Below are positions 1 through 5,563 of a stretch of DNA of 9,147 bases, piece by piece. Where the stretch lies: the NCBI GenBank assembly GCA_023391895.1, contig JAEWAC010000313.1, positions 1 to 9,147 of the forward strand, in the 5' to 3' direction. Within the stretch, counting starts at the first letter, position 1. The number at the start of each line of letters is the position of its first letter. Source of the DNA: Bacteroidota bacterium (lineage in GTDB: Bacteria; Bacteroidota; Bacteroidia; Chitinophagales; Chitinophagaceae). The notes under the pieces were generated by a model. The model searched no databases, was not told the origin of the DNA, and saw nothing but the letters and a program-made list of their open reading frames with translations. Position numbers and translations under genes: made by a program.

Positions 1-49
1 CAGGCACCTGCACTTCGCCCATGGTATCTTTTTCTATCCTGTAATTCAT
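1..49 (-). CDS. fumC: Class II fumarate hydratase, N-terminal fragment (runs off the left edge)
   Basis: Only the first 16 codons are present, read leftward from an ATG whose A is at 49. They give MNYRIEKDTMGEVQVP. This matches the typical start of class II (FumC-type) fumarases, where a short strand followed by EKDxMGxxxVPADKxWGAQTQRS is the family pattern. Class II fumarase interconverts fumarate and L-malate in the TCA cycle as a cytoplasmic homotetramer without an iron-sulfur cluster. No catalytic residue lies in the fragment, so the call rests on the N-terminal signature alone. The related aspartase and argininosuccinate lyase families start differently (aspartase usually has xRIExDLLGxxxVP). 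The region upstream (50-145) has only a weak -7-like box, TAACTTTA at 76 to 69 on the minus strand, with no convincing -33 element. Confidence 0.8.
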   Translation of the reverse strand, partial: MNYRIEKDTMGEVQVP

Positions 50-145
50 ATATCTTGGTTTTGGGGCCTAAAGTTAATTTATAAGTTGCAAGCGTACCGA
101 TAACATTCATCGGCTTCCCAAATAAAAATAGGGGCAGCGTTGCTG

Positions 146-177
146 AAAAAGTAAAGGCCGCTTTAGTGCGGCCTTTA
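146..177 (-). terminator. Rho-independent terminator of the 200-994 gene
   Basis: A perfect 10-bp inverted repeat (152-161 with 168-177, GCGGCCTTTA-type arms) encloses a 6-base loop. Read on the minus strand, the stem is followed after one base by five T (150 to 146). It begins 22 bases past the stop of the minus-strand barrel gene, so it probably ends that transcript before the fumarase gene. Confidence 0.85.
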
Positions 178-180
178 TGG

Positions 181-194
181 TATGGGGTTTTAAA
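181..194 (+). repeat. Isolated copy of the 14-base core repeat (TATGGGGTTTTAAA)
   Basis: This 14-mer is identical to the core at 5487-5500 and differs at two positions from the commonest form, TATGGGCTTTTGAA. It lies between the terminator and the stop codon of the minus-strand gene at 200, so it is intergenic. It lacks the other modules of the composite repeat. Confidence 0.5.
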
Positions 195-199
195 AGATT

Positions 200-994
200 T
201 TAAAAATGATAGCCTACTTTAAAGCCTATGGCAAAAGTGATCTTTTTATCGTTGTAGGTATTCAGTCCATCCTTTAATTTAATTCCATCATCATAAGCCA
301 CATATTTGGAGCCGCTTATTTTTCTAAGACCTACTGCGGTTGAATATTCTAAGGAGATGCGGTCAAAAAGCTGCTGCCCGCCAAAGTGCACCAGATAGTC
401 GGTGATGTTTTCATATTCTTTCACCGGCGATCCGTTGTGTTCGTATTCATAACTGCCAGTTTTGGATAAGGTGGGTATTTGAAAGTTGTACCGGGTGTAG
501 TTGTAAGCCAGCCCCAAAAAGCTGCCTTCCGGTGCTTCGCTTTCAAAATAAATACGCGGCTCTATGGTGTACATATAACCCATTTGTGCGGTGCGGCTGT
601 TAAAGTTGTATAGTTCATCTGCTTCATCAGAATAGCTGCCGTTATTCCATGAATATTTGGAATCAGAGAATTCATCGGATGCCTTTAGCCAGAGCGCCCT
701 GACGTAATTTTTATTGGTCAATCCGCCACCAGCCTGTATGGTAAAAAAGTCGCTGATGCGTCTTTCATATAAAAGCGGAAAGGTGCCACTTAGAAAACCC
801 AGTGGCGCCACTTTGATGACGTTATTTTCGGATGATCCTTTTTTGTGTTTTCCGGAAGTGGATGGAGAAGAGGATTCCTGGAAAATGATAACAACGGAGC
901 TGTCTTTTGTCTGCTTTTTCGTTTGAGCAGCAACGGGATTCAGGTACGCCAACAGGCATGAACATAGGAGTGACGGAAAAAAATATTTTTTCAT
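200..994 (-). CDS. Secreted, predicted outer-membrane beta-barrel protein of unknown function
   Basis: This 264-residue protein starts at ATG 994. It has a Sec signal peptide (KK, hydrophobic stretch, cleavage likely after VAA-Q near residue 24). A polar Ser/Lys-rich linker follows to about residue 58. From VIKVAPLGFLSGTFPLLYER onward, short alternating hydrophobic/polar segments end in Gly or aromatic residues. The protein ends ITFAIGFKVGYHF, with a terminal Phe as is common for barrels inserted by the Bam machinery. I infer a small barrel of roughly eight or more strands in the outer membrane. I recognise no enzyme motif and cannot assign a substrate or family. It is divergent from the gene at 1051 across a 56-base gap. 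A -7-like box, TATTTTTA (1022 to 1015, minus), with TTTG 15 bases upstream is a weak promoter candidate. A strong terminator follows the gene. Confidence 0.75.
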   Translation of the reverse strand: MKKYFFPSLLCSCLLAYLNPVAAQTKKQTKDSSVVIIFQESSSPSTSGKHKKGSSENNVIKVAPLGFLSGTFPLLYERRISDFFTIQAGGGLTNKNYVRALWLKASDEFSDSKYSWNNGSYSDEADELYNFNSRTAQMGYMYTIEPRIYFESEAPEGSFLGLAYNYTRYNFQIPTLSKTGSYEYEHNGSPVKEYENITDYLVHFGGQQLFDRISLEYSTAVGLRKISGSKYVAYDDGIKLKDGLNTYNDKKITFAIGFKVGYHF

Positions 995-1050
995 AAACAG
1001 TTTTCTAGGTCGGATAAAAATAGTTTTTTTACTAATACAAACCGAACTCT

Positions 1051-2619
1051 ATGAGAATCTATTTAATGATCCTTGCCTCAATGGCATCCTATGTTCTCCA
1101 TGCACAAAAAATAAAAGTAAGCTGGAGCGAAGAAAGTAAAAAAGAAATGGAATACGGCTCCCTGGTACAAGGCAGCGGGCTGGAAATGGTAAAGCTTAGC
1201 TTTGAAACCGAAGGCGGCATGTTCAGCCGTAAAACCGTTACGCCTATCCTGTCCCGCTACGATAATAAGCTGCAGGAACAAGACATGAAAAGTTTTACCG
1301 TTGACCAGGAAGGCATGAAGTTTGACAACCTGTTGAGCATCAAAAACAACCTGTTCCTTTTTACCAATCACTACAACCGGAAAGAGAAAACCACCACTTT
1401 TTATTCCCAGAAAATTGATAACAAAAGCCTGAAGCCTGTTGGCAAGCCTGCTAACCTTGGCGCGATGGAGGCCATCAGCCGCAACTCGCAATCAACCGTG
1501 CAGTATGAGGTTTCAAAAGACTCCAGCAAGATCATGGTCTTTGGCTTATCACCTTACGCTAAAAAGGGTAATGAAAAATATTATATGGCGGTCTACTCCC
1601 ACGAAATGAACAAGCTTTGGGACAACACCGTGGTATTGCCTTACCGTGACAAGTTCATTGATGTGCTGGACTATATTGTGACCAACAACGGTAGTGTAGG
1701 TGTTATTTTAAAACACTATGATAAAGAAGTAAAAAGAGAGAATGTAAGGGAAGATGGTGCCCGTGTACCCGCCTACAAAACCAAGCTGTTGTTGTATGCC
1801 AACGGAGAAAGCCAGCCAAAGGAATTTGTAATGAACCTGCAGGACAAATATGTGCACACCATGCAGGTAACCGCCGACAAAAACAATAACCTCACTCTTT
1901 TTGGCTTGTATAAAAATAAATACGACGGCTATGTAAGCGGCTATTTTGTAACCGTAATCGATCAAAAGTCCATGGGTGTAGATGTAAAGAAAATGGAAGC
2001 TTTTCCTGCCGATCTACTGGAGCTGGTTAAAAAAGACAAGCAGGGCAGCGACCGGGAAAAAGATCCGGGATTGAGCTCTTACTTTACCCTGGCTGACGTG
2101 GTGGAAAGGGAAGACGGCAGTATTGATTATTTGCTGGAATATTACAAGCTGGTATGGCGCACCCGCCGCAGCGGTAACTATTCGTACTCTTATCCCGACT
2201 ATTATTATGGCGATATCATAGACATCCGCGTAAGTGCATCGGCACCTACCAGCTTTGTACGCTTACCTAAATGGCAACATACGGCCAATACCTCTTTGTA
2301 CAGCAGTTTCAAAGCCGTTTGCCATAACAATAAACTGGTTATTTTTTATAACGATGACCGAGACAATGTAGAAAGGGATTTGGCCAAAAAGCCGGACGAC
2401 ATGGTGAAGTTTGATAAAAGTGTATTGGCCATGGCAACCATCGACCAGAAAAATAATTTGACCAGGAGCGTTGTGTACAATCACCGCGATATGAAGCTGA
2501 CGACCTGCATCAATGCAAGCAAGCGCCTCAGCACTTCAAAAATCGGCTTGTATGCTTTAAAGGGTGCTGGTGTATTTTCAGCCGCCAAAGACATGGTGGG
2601 TTTGCTGGAGGTCAACTAA
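1051..2619 (+). CDS. Secreted protein of unknown function, 522 aa
   Basis: The ATG at 1051 opens a signal peptide (MRIYLMILASMASYVLHA, likely cut before Gln19), so the protein is exported; without a lipobox Cys it is probably periplasmic or secreted. The mature part has many short beta-prone segments separated by polar turns (for example KIMVFGLSPYA, SVGVILKHYD, NLTLFGLYKNKYDGYVSGYF). This fits a beta-rich, possibly propeller-like fold, but I see no clean repeat period. An odd insert at residues 369-388 is rich in Tyr, Ser and Arg (NYSYSYPDYYYGD) and probably forms a surface loop. I see no catalytic motif or C-terminal sorting domain. Proteins of this type, annotated hypothetical, are familiar in Chitinophagaceae. 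It appears monocistronic: a terminator starts 22 bases after the stop and the upstream neighbour is divergent. A -7-like box TAGTTTTT at 1021-1028 is a weak promoter candidate. Confidence 0.8.
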   Translation: MRIYLMILASMASYVLHAQKIKVSWSEESKKEMEYGSLVQGSGLEMVKLSFETEGGMFSRKTVTPILSRYDNKLQEQDMKSFTVDQEGMKFDNLLSIKNNLFLFTNHYNRKEKTTTFYSQKIDNKSLKPVGKPANLGAMEAISRNSQSTVQYEVSKDSSKIMVFGLSPYAKKGNEKYYMAVYSHEMNKLWDNTVVLPYRDKFIDVLDYIVTNNGSVGVILKHYDKEVKRENVREDGARVPAYKTKLLLYANGESQPKEFVMNLQDKYVHTMQVTADKNNNLTLFGLYKNKYDGYVSGYFVTVIDQKSMGVDVKKMEAFPADLLELVKKDKQGSDREKDPGLSSYFTLADVVEREDGSIDYLLEYYKLVWRTRRSGNYSYSYPDYYYGDIIDIRVSASAPTSFVRLPKWQHTANTSLYSSFKAVCHNNKLVIFYNDDRDNVERDLAKKPDDMVKFDKSVLAMATIDQKNNLTRSVVYNHRDMKLTTCINASKRLSTSKIGLYALKGAGVFSAAKDMVGLLEVN

Positions 2620-2640
2620 GGCTGTACTAACCTAATTGTA

Positions 2641-2674
2641 AAAGGCTGGTCTGATTGCAGACCGGCCTTTTTTT
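2641..2674 (+). terminator. Rho-independent terminator of the 1051-2619 gene
   Basis: The 12-bp stem pairs 2641-2652 with 2659-2670 and contains one G-U pair (2647 with 2664). The loop is GATTGC. Seven T at 2668-2674 close the structure. It starts 22 bases past the stop codon and 138 bases before the next gene, so it ends the upstream transcript. Confidence 0.9.
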
Positions 2675-2811
2675 ATCGGCCGATGTTGTTGTACAGGTTA
2701 CTGTGCGGATGAGTTTGTTTAAAAGCTATTTACTCCCGGCCAAAACATTGCTACAATACTGTAAAACTTAGTCCGAAAATTGCAGGGGTTTAGACAGCTA
2801 AAGATGTGGGT

Positions 2812-3435
2812 ATGAAAAGATGGATGATAGCAGGATGGGTGCTGGCGGTGATGGCCGCATCGTGCAACCTCTTTGAAGTAAAAAAGATCAACCAGGATAA
2901 AGTAACGGTAACCGATTCAGGCCTGAATACCGATACCCTTGTTCAAAGGGATAGTTTTCCGGAAGACGGGACGCATAACAGGGATACCGCTTTGCTGCCG
3001 TCTTCGGCCACCATCCATACCGGCAATGTGCAGCCGAATGAGTTGATGAACTTTGCCGAAACCCTGATGGGCATTCCTTACCAGTATGCTTCTGCCGATC
3101 CCAAAGTGGGTTTCGATTGCTCCGGTTTTATTACCTATGTATTCAATCACTTTAATATTGCGGTACCCCGGTCGTCTATTGATTTTACCCATGTAGGCCG
3201 CACCATACCGGTAGATAGCGCCAAACGCGGCGACATTATTTTATTTACCGGCACCGACAGCACCGAGCATTTCGTTGGGCATATGGGGTTGGTTACCGCT
3301 AACAACGGCGGGGAGCTGCAGTTTATTCATTCCACTTCCGGCAAAGCCAATGGCGTAACCATTACACCGCTGAACGACTATTACAAAAGCCGCTTTGTAA
3401 AAACCTTGCGCATCTTTCCGCAGAACGAGGGATGA
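2812..3435 (+). CDS. NlpC/P60-family peptidoglycan endopeptidase lipoprotein
   Basis: The start is taken at ATG 2812. It gives 207 residues and a lipoprotein signal peptide (MKRWMIAGWVLAVMAAS, then Cys18); an in-frame GTG at 2806 would add only two residues. A polar linker follows Cys18 to about residue 75. Residues 76-205 form an NlpC/P60 domain. FDCSG carries the nucleophile Cys103, GHMGLV carries His157, and FIHSTS carries His173 as the usual third catalytic residue. The motif RGDIILF at 139-145 is also typical. Family members cut cell-wall peptide stems, often between gamma-D-Glu and diaminopimelate. The lipid anchor suggests action at the outer- or inner-membrane face of the periplasm. 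The protein is a minimal, single-domain member without SH3 or LysM cell-wall-binding domains. It appears to stand alone: a terminator lies upstream, and the next gene is convergent beyond a 419-base repeat-filled gap. No clear terminator follows it. Confidence 0.9.
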   Translation: MKRWMIAGWVLAVMAASCNLFEVKKINQDKVTVTDSGLNTDTLVQRDSFPEDGTHNRDTALLPSSATIHTGNVQPNELMNFAETLMGIPYQYASADPKVGFDCSGFITYVFNHFNIAVPRSSIDFTHVGRTIPVDSAKRGDIILFTGTDSTEHFVGHMGLVTANNGGELQFIHSTSGKANGVTITPLNDYYKSRFVKTLRIFPQNEG

Positions 3436-3469
3436 TGTATATTTTATTGGTTGAATTAATATGCAATTA

Positions 3470-3492
3470 GAATTGACGTATGGACTTTTGAA
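3470..3492 (+). repeat. Extra copy of the GAATTGACG-core motif outside the left arm
   Basis: This 23-base stretch (GAATTGACG followed by TATGGACTTTTGAA) matches the right-arm copy at 5404-5426 (minus strand) at 22 of 23 positions. It matches the left-arm copy at 3611-3633 at 20 of 23. It sits 35 bases past the stop of the NlpC/P60 gene and has no counterpart beyond the right arm. Confidence 0.75.
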
Positions 3493-3548
3493 CCATTCTT
3501 AGTTAATGATGTAAAGCCGGCAACTTCATTAAAAGTTCATAGGAGGCC

Positions 3549-3582
3549 CCTCCCTCTGATCCCTCCCCGATGGAGAGGGAGG
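3549..3582. repeat. CT-rich hairpin in the left arm
   Basis: CCTCCCTCT (3549-3557) pairs perfectly with AGAGGGAGG (3574-3582) around a 16-base loop that itself contains CCCTCCCC. The matching right-arm hairpin is at 5446-5477. No T-run follows on either strand, so a terminator role is not supported by sequence. Confidence 0.7.
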
Positions 3583-3697
3583 CCAAACAGTTGTTTTCAA
3601 AGCAGACATAGAATTGACGTATGGGCTTGTAAAACTTTTTTCAGCTAGGGATATAAAAGGCTTCCACTTTTACAAAGCCCAATATGGCGGCAGCAGA

Positions 3698-3716
3698 TGC
3701 CGAAACCAGTTCGGCA
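3698..3716. repeat. TGCCGAA/TTCGGCA hairpin in the left arm
   Basis: This is a perfect 7-bp inverted repeat around a 5-base loop, ACCAG. The right-arm counterpart (5322-5340) has the same stem, and its loop, read in the same sense, is ACAAG. The two stems are identical, while one loop base has changed. Confidence 0.75.
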
Positions 3717-3802
3717 TGACAGGTCGGAGGTGTTATGAAATAACAATCCACCAGAAGCGGCAATCCAACTTCTTTAAAAACCCATAGGCAGCACCAAACC
3801 TC

Positions 3803-3823
3803 TCAACTATTCAACCAATCAAC
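3803..3823 (+). repeat. Octamer tandem repeat TCAACNNN, three copies (left arm)
   Basis: TCAAC begins at 3803, 3811 and 3819, an exact period of 8. The module between the flanking cores (3787-3826) is 40 bases. The corresponding module in the right arm is 48 bases with four copies, so the arms differ by exactly one unit. Confidence 0.8.
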
Positions 3824-3854
3824 TCTTCCAAAACCCCATGTGAATAGGTAACCA

Positions 3855-4631
3855 CTACTTACCCGTAAAATTGGCTTTTCGTTTTTCCAGAAAAGCTGCG
3901 GTGCCTTCTTTCATGTCTTCGGTAGCAAAGCAGGCGCCAAAGCCTTCTATTTCTATTTCGTAACCATTGCGGCCGTTATTGTAAGCGGCATTGGCCGCCT
4001 TTATGCACTTGTTGATGGCCAGTGGTGCTTTGGTGGTAATGGTTTGTAAAATAGCCGTGGTTTTCAGGATCAATTCATCCGGGCTTACAACCGCATTGAC
4101 CAGCCCGTATTGCAGGGCGGTGGCGGCGTCAATCATGTTGCCGGTCATCAGCAGTTCCAGGGCCCGGCCTTTGCCAATGAGCTGCACCAGCCGCTGCGTG
4201 CCGCCGTAGCCGGGGATCAGGCCCAGGTTTACTTCCGGTTGTCCAAACCGGGCATTGTCGCTGGCCAAGCGAAAGTGGCACGCCATGGCCAGCTCGCAGC
4301 CGCCGCCCAGGGCAAAGCCGTTGACCGCGGCCACCACCGGTTTGGAGCAGTTTTCTATTTTAAAAAACACTTCCTGTCCCGTTCTGGCCAGTTCCATACC
4401 TTCTGAATGCGACAGGCCTACAAACTCGCTGATGTCGGCACCGGCTACAAACGCTTTGGGCCCGGCACCGGTCAGGATCACGGCTTTTATTGCTTCGTTC
4501 AGTTCTACCTCGTTCATCACCGCATCCAGGTCGGCTATTACCTGCCGGTTCAGTGCATTGAGTTTATCGGGACGATTGATGGTAATAACAAAAATGCCGT
4601 TATCCAAAGCGGTAAGTAAAGTCTGGTACAT
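3855..4631 (-). CDS. Enoyl-CoA hydratase (crotonase family)
   Basis: This cytoplasmic enzyme is predicted to add water to trans-2-enoyl-CoA to give 3-hydroxyacyl-CoA in fatty-acid, branched-chain or aromatic acyl-CoA breakdown. The first ATG is at 4631, giving 258 residues (MYQTLLTAL...), the usual length; three extra codons upstream would need a TTG start. Visible family features are NRPDKLNAL near the N-terminus, the oxyanion-loop segment VAGADI (residues 62-67), GGGCELAMA with catalytic Glu113 and oxyanion Gly110, and FGQPEVNLGLIPGYGGTQRL with the second catalytic Glu133. Having both Glu residues favours a true hydratase over isomerase, decarboxylase or dehalogenase relatives. The C-terminus EKRKANFTGK is also typical. 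It is the second gene of a likely two-gene unit, starting 41 bases after the stop of the B12-binding protein. Exact substrate chain length cannot be read from sequence; a PaaF-like or short-chain crotonase role is possible. Confidence 0.93.
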   Translation of the reverse strand: MYQTLLTALDNGIFVITINRPDKLNALNRQVIADLDAVMNEVELNEAIKAVILTGAGPKAFVAGADISEFVGLSHSEGMELARTGQEVFFKIENCSKPVVAAVNGFALGGGCELAMACHFRLASDNARFGQPEVNLGLIPGYGGTQRLVQLIGKGRALELLMTGNMIDAATALQYGLVNAVVSPDELILKTTAILQTITTKAPLAINKCIKAANAAYNNGRNGYEIEIEGFGACFATEDMKEGTAAFLEKRKANFTGK

Positions 4632-4672
4632 ATGGCGCAAGGTTGAAGGTTTATAAATGAAAACAACAATGG

Positions 4673-5092
4673 TTAAAAAGAGCGGTGTCGGCTGACCCAG
4701 TTTTTGATGTAAGCGGCAATATCGCCGGTGGCGGTGCCGGGTGCAAACAACTGGCCAACGCCGGCTGCGTTCAGGGATTTCATGTCATCTTCGGGTATAA
4801 TGCCGCCGCCGGTGAGCAGTACGTCGTTCATGTTTTTTTCTTTCATCAGTTGCAGCAGTTTAGGAAATACTGTCATGTGCGCCCCCGATAAAATGCTGAC
4901 GCCAATGGCATCCACGTCTTCCTGCAAAGCGGCATTCACCACCATCTCGGGCGTTTGGCGCAGGCCGGTATAAATCACTTCCATGCCTGCATCCCGCAAT
5001 GCCGTGGCAATAACCTTGGCGCCGCGGTCGTGGCCATCCAGGCCTACCTTGGCGACCAGTACACGAATGGGTCTTTTTAATTCTGCATTCAT
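4673..5092 (-). CDS. Stand-alone cobalamin-binding small subunit of an acyl-CoA mutase (methylmalonyl/isobutyryl-CoA mutase type)
   Basis: The protein corresponds to the C-terminal B12-binding domain of methylmalonyl-CoA mutase, encoded alone as in split mutases such as IcmB or HcmB. The ATG at 5092 gives 139 residues (MNAELKRPIRVLVAKV...); extending to 5104 would need a TTG. The base-off cobalamin motif DxHxxG is present as Asp19-Gly-His21-Asp-Arg-Gly24, with His21 expected to be the lower cobalt ligand. SIL (66-68) and TGGG (94-97, the GG motif) complete the Rossmann-like B12 signature. PEDDMKSLNAAGVGQLFAPGT is typical of the mutase subtype. The large, substrate-binding subunit is not in this window, so the carbon-skeleton rearrangement cannot be named. 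It lies 41 bases upstream of the enoyl-CoA hydratase on the same strand, probably in one transcript. A TATTTTTG box lies 9 bases upstream of the ATG. Confidence 0.9.
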   Translation of the reverse strand: MNAELKRPIRVLVAKVGLDGHDRGAKVIATALRDAGMEVIYTGLRQTPEMVVNAALQEDVDAIGVSILSGAHMTVFPKLLQLMKEKNMNDVLLTGGGIIPEDDMKSLNAAGVGQLFAPGTATGDIAAYIKNWVSRHRSF

Positions 5093-5101
5093 AAAGTGGT
5101 T

Positions 5102-5109
5102 CAAAAATA
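5102..5109 (-). promoter_or_regulatory. Candidate -7 promoter box (TATTTTTG) for the B12-protein/hydratase unit
   Basis: This is an exact match to the Bacteroidota -7 consensus TAnnTTTG, read on the minus strand and ending 9 bases before the ATG at 5092. No TTG or TTTG sits at the expected -33 distance. If used, the transcript would have almost no leader. The box also argues against the TTG start at 5104, which would lie inside it. Confidence 0.4.
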
Positions 5110-5193
5110 ATCTTCTTTGGTTAACCCTGTTTCATTTGAGGAATGTTCCAGAAAACCTTAACAGCAGCAGGCTGTATATGGGCTTTTGAAAGA

Positions 5194-5222
5194 GTTGAGG
5201 GGTTGAATGGTTGAGATGTTGA
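5194..5222 (+). repeat. Octamer tandem repeat GTTGANNN, four copies (right arm)
   Basis: GTTGA begins at 5194, 5202, 5210 and 5218, an exact period of 8. The spacers are GGG, ATG and GAT, so five bases of each unit are fixed and three vary. It lies between two identical direct copies of TATGGGCTTTTGAA (5177-5190 and 5239-5252). Confidence 0.8.
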
Positions 5223-5321
5223 GAGGTTTGGTGTTGCCTATGGGCTTTTGAAGAAGTTTGTTCACTTTCTGTTTGTATTATACCTAGTGGACTGCTCTTT
5301 CAAATGCCGCTTGCACTGTCC

Positions 5322-5340
5322 TGCCGAACTTGTTTCGGCA
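5322..5340. repeat. TGCCGAA/TTCGGCA hairpin in the right arm
   Basis: A perfect 7-bp stem with loop CTTGT, the inverted counterpart of 3698-3716. Confidence 0.75.
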
Positions 5341-5445
5341 TCTCCCGCTGCCATATGTGGTTTAAAAGAAATGGAAGCCTTTTATATCCTTAGCTGAAAA
5401 ACGTTCAAAAGCCCATACGTCAATTCAAATGCTGCATTGAAAACA

Positions 5446-5477
5446 CTCCCTCTCTACCGGGGAGGGACGAGAGGGAG
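5446..5477. repeat. CT-rich hairpin in the right arm
   Basis: CTCCCTCTC (5446-5454) pairs perfectly with GAGAGGGAG (5469-5477). It is the inverted counterpart of the hairpin at 3549-3582, with a slightly shifted stem and a 14-base loop. Confidence 0.7.
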
Positions 5478-5514
5478 GGGCCGCTCTATGGGGTTTTAAA
5501 GAAAACCATTTACT

Positions 5515-5541
5515 TACTACCCTACACGCCTTTGGGTAGTA
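5515..5541 (-). terminator. Possible weak terminator of the gltX-glycosyltransferase unit
   Basis: TACTACCC (5515-5522) and GGGTAGTA (5534-5541) form a perfect 8-bp stem with an 11-base loop, 22 bases past the glycosyltransferase stop. On the minus strand it is followed by AGTAAATGG and only then TTTTCT, so the T-tract is poor. The position suits a terminator; the tail does not. Confidence 0.35.
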
Positions 5542-5563
5542 CGACGGCGACGGAAACCATCGA

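Larger units (their letters stand above)
3525..3842 (+). repeat. Composite intergenic repeat, left arm of an inverted pair
   Basis: This arm fills most of the 419-base gap between the convergent NlpC/P60 and enoyl-CoA hydratase genes. In order it holds: a degenerate core (3528-3541, minus); a CT-rich hairpin (3549-3582); GAATTGACG plus a core (3611-3633); a block with GGATATAAAAGGCTTCCA (3649-3666); a TGCCGAA/TTCGGCA hairpin (3698-3716); a core (3773-3786, minus); a TCAACNNN octamer tract; and a last core (3827-3840, minus). The reverse complement of 5174-5505 carries the same modules in the same order. Similarity between the arms is clear but patchy: several blocks are near identical and others have indels. 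No open reading frame of note lies here. The remaining part of the gap, 3436-3469, shows nothing I can assign. Confidence 0.85.
5174..5505 (-). repeat. Composite intergenic repeat, right arm of an inverted pair
   Basis: This arm occupies most of the 471-base gap between the B12-protein start and the glycosyltransferase stop. From left to right it holds: core (5177-5190, plus); GTTGANNN octamer tract; core (5239-5252, plus); TGCCGAA hairpin (5322-5340); TGGAAGCCTTTTATATCC (5373-5390); core joined to CGTCAATTC (5404-5426, minus); CT-rich hairpin (5446-5477); and core (5487-5500, plus). This is the left arm in reverse complement, module for module. Between the second core and the TGCCGAA hairpin the arms have diverged most. 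The right arm has no copy of the extra motif at 3470. The bases 5110-5173 next to it show nothing assignable. Confidence 0.85.

Noticed and set aside
2806..2811. GTG at 2806 as the start of the NlpC/P60 gene
   Set aside because: The ATG two codons later gives the same lipoprotein signal peptide with a standard start.
4632..4640. TTG at 4640 as the start of the enoyl-CoA hydratase
   Set aside because: ATG at 4631 gives the usual family N-terminus; the extra three residues add nothing.
5093..5104. TTG at 5104 as the start of the B12-binding protein
   Set aside because: ATG at 5092 fits the family start, and the TTG overlaps the candidate -7 box.
3525..5505. CRISPR array suggested by many short repeats
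   Set aside because: Repeats are in both orientations, unevenly spaced, only 14 bases long and separated by conserved modules instead of unique spacers; no cas gene is present.
3525..5505. Classical IS or composite transposon
   Set aside because: No transposase or remnant of one is coded in either arm or between them, and no target-site duplication is evident at the outer edges.
5515..5541. Part of a tRNA gene (stem-loop near the 3' end of the glycosyltransferase)
   Set aside because: No T-psi-C loop, acceptor stem or anticodon arm of the right geometry can be drawn around it.
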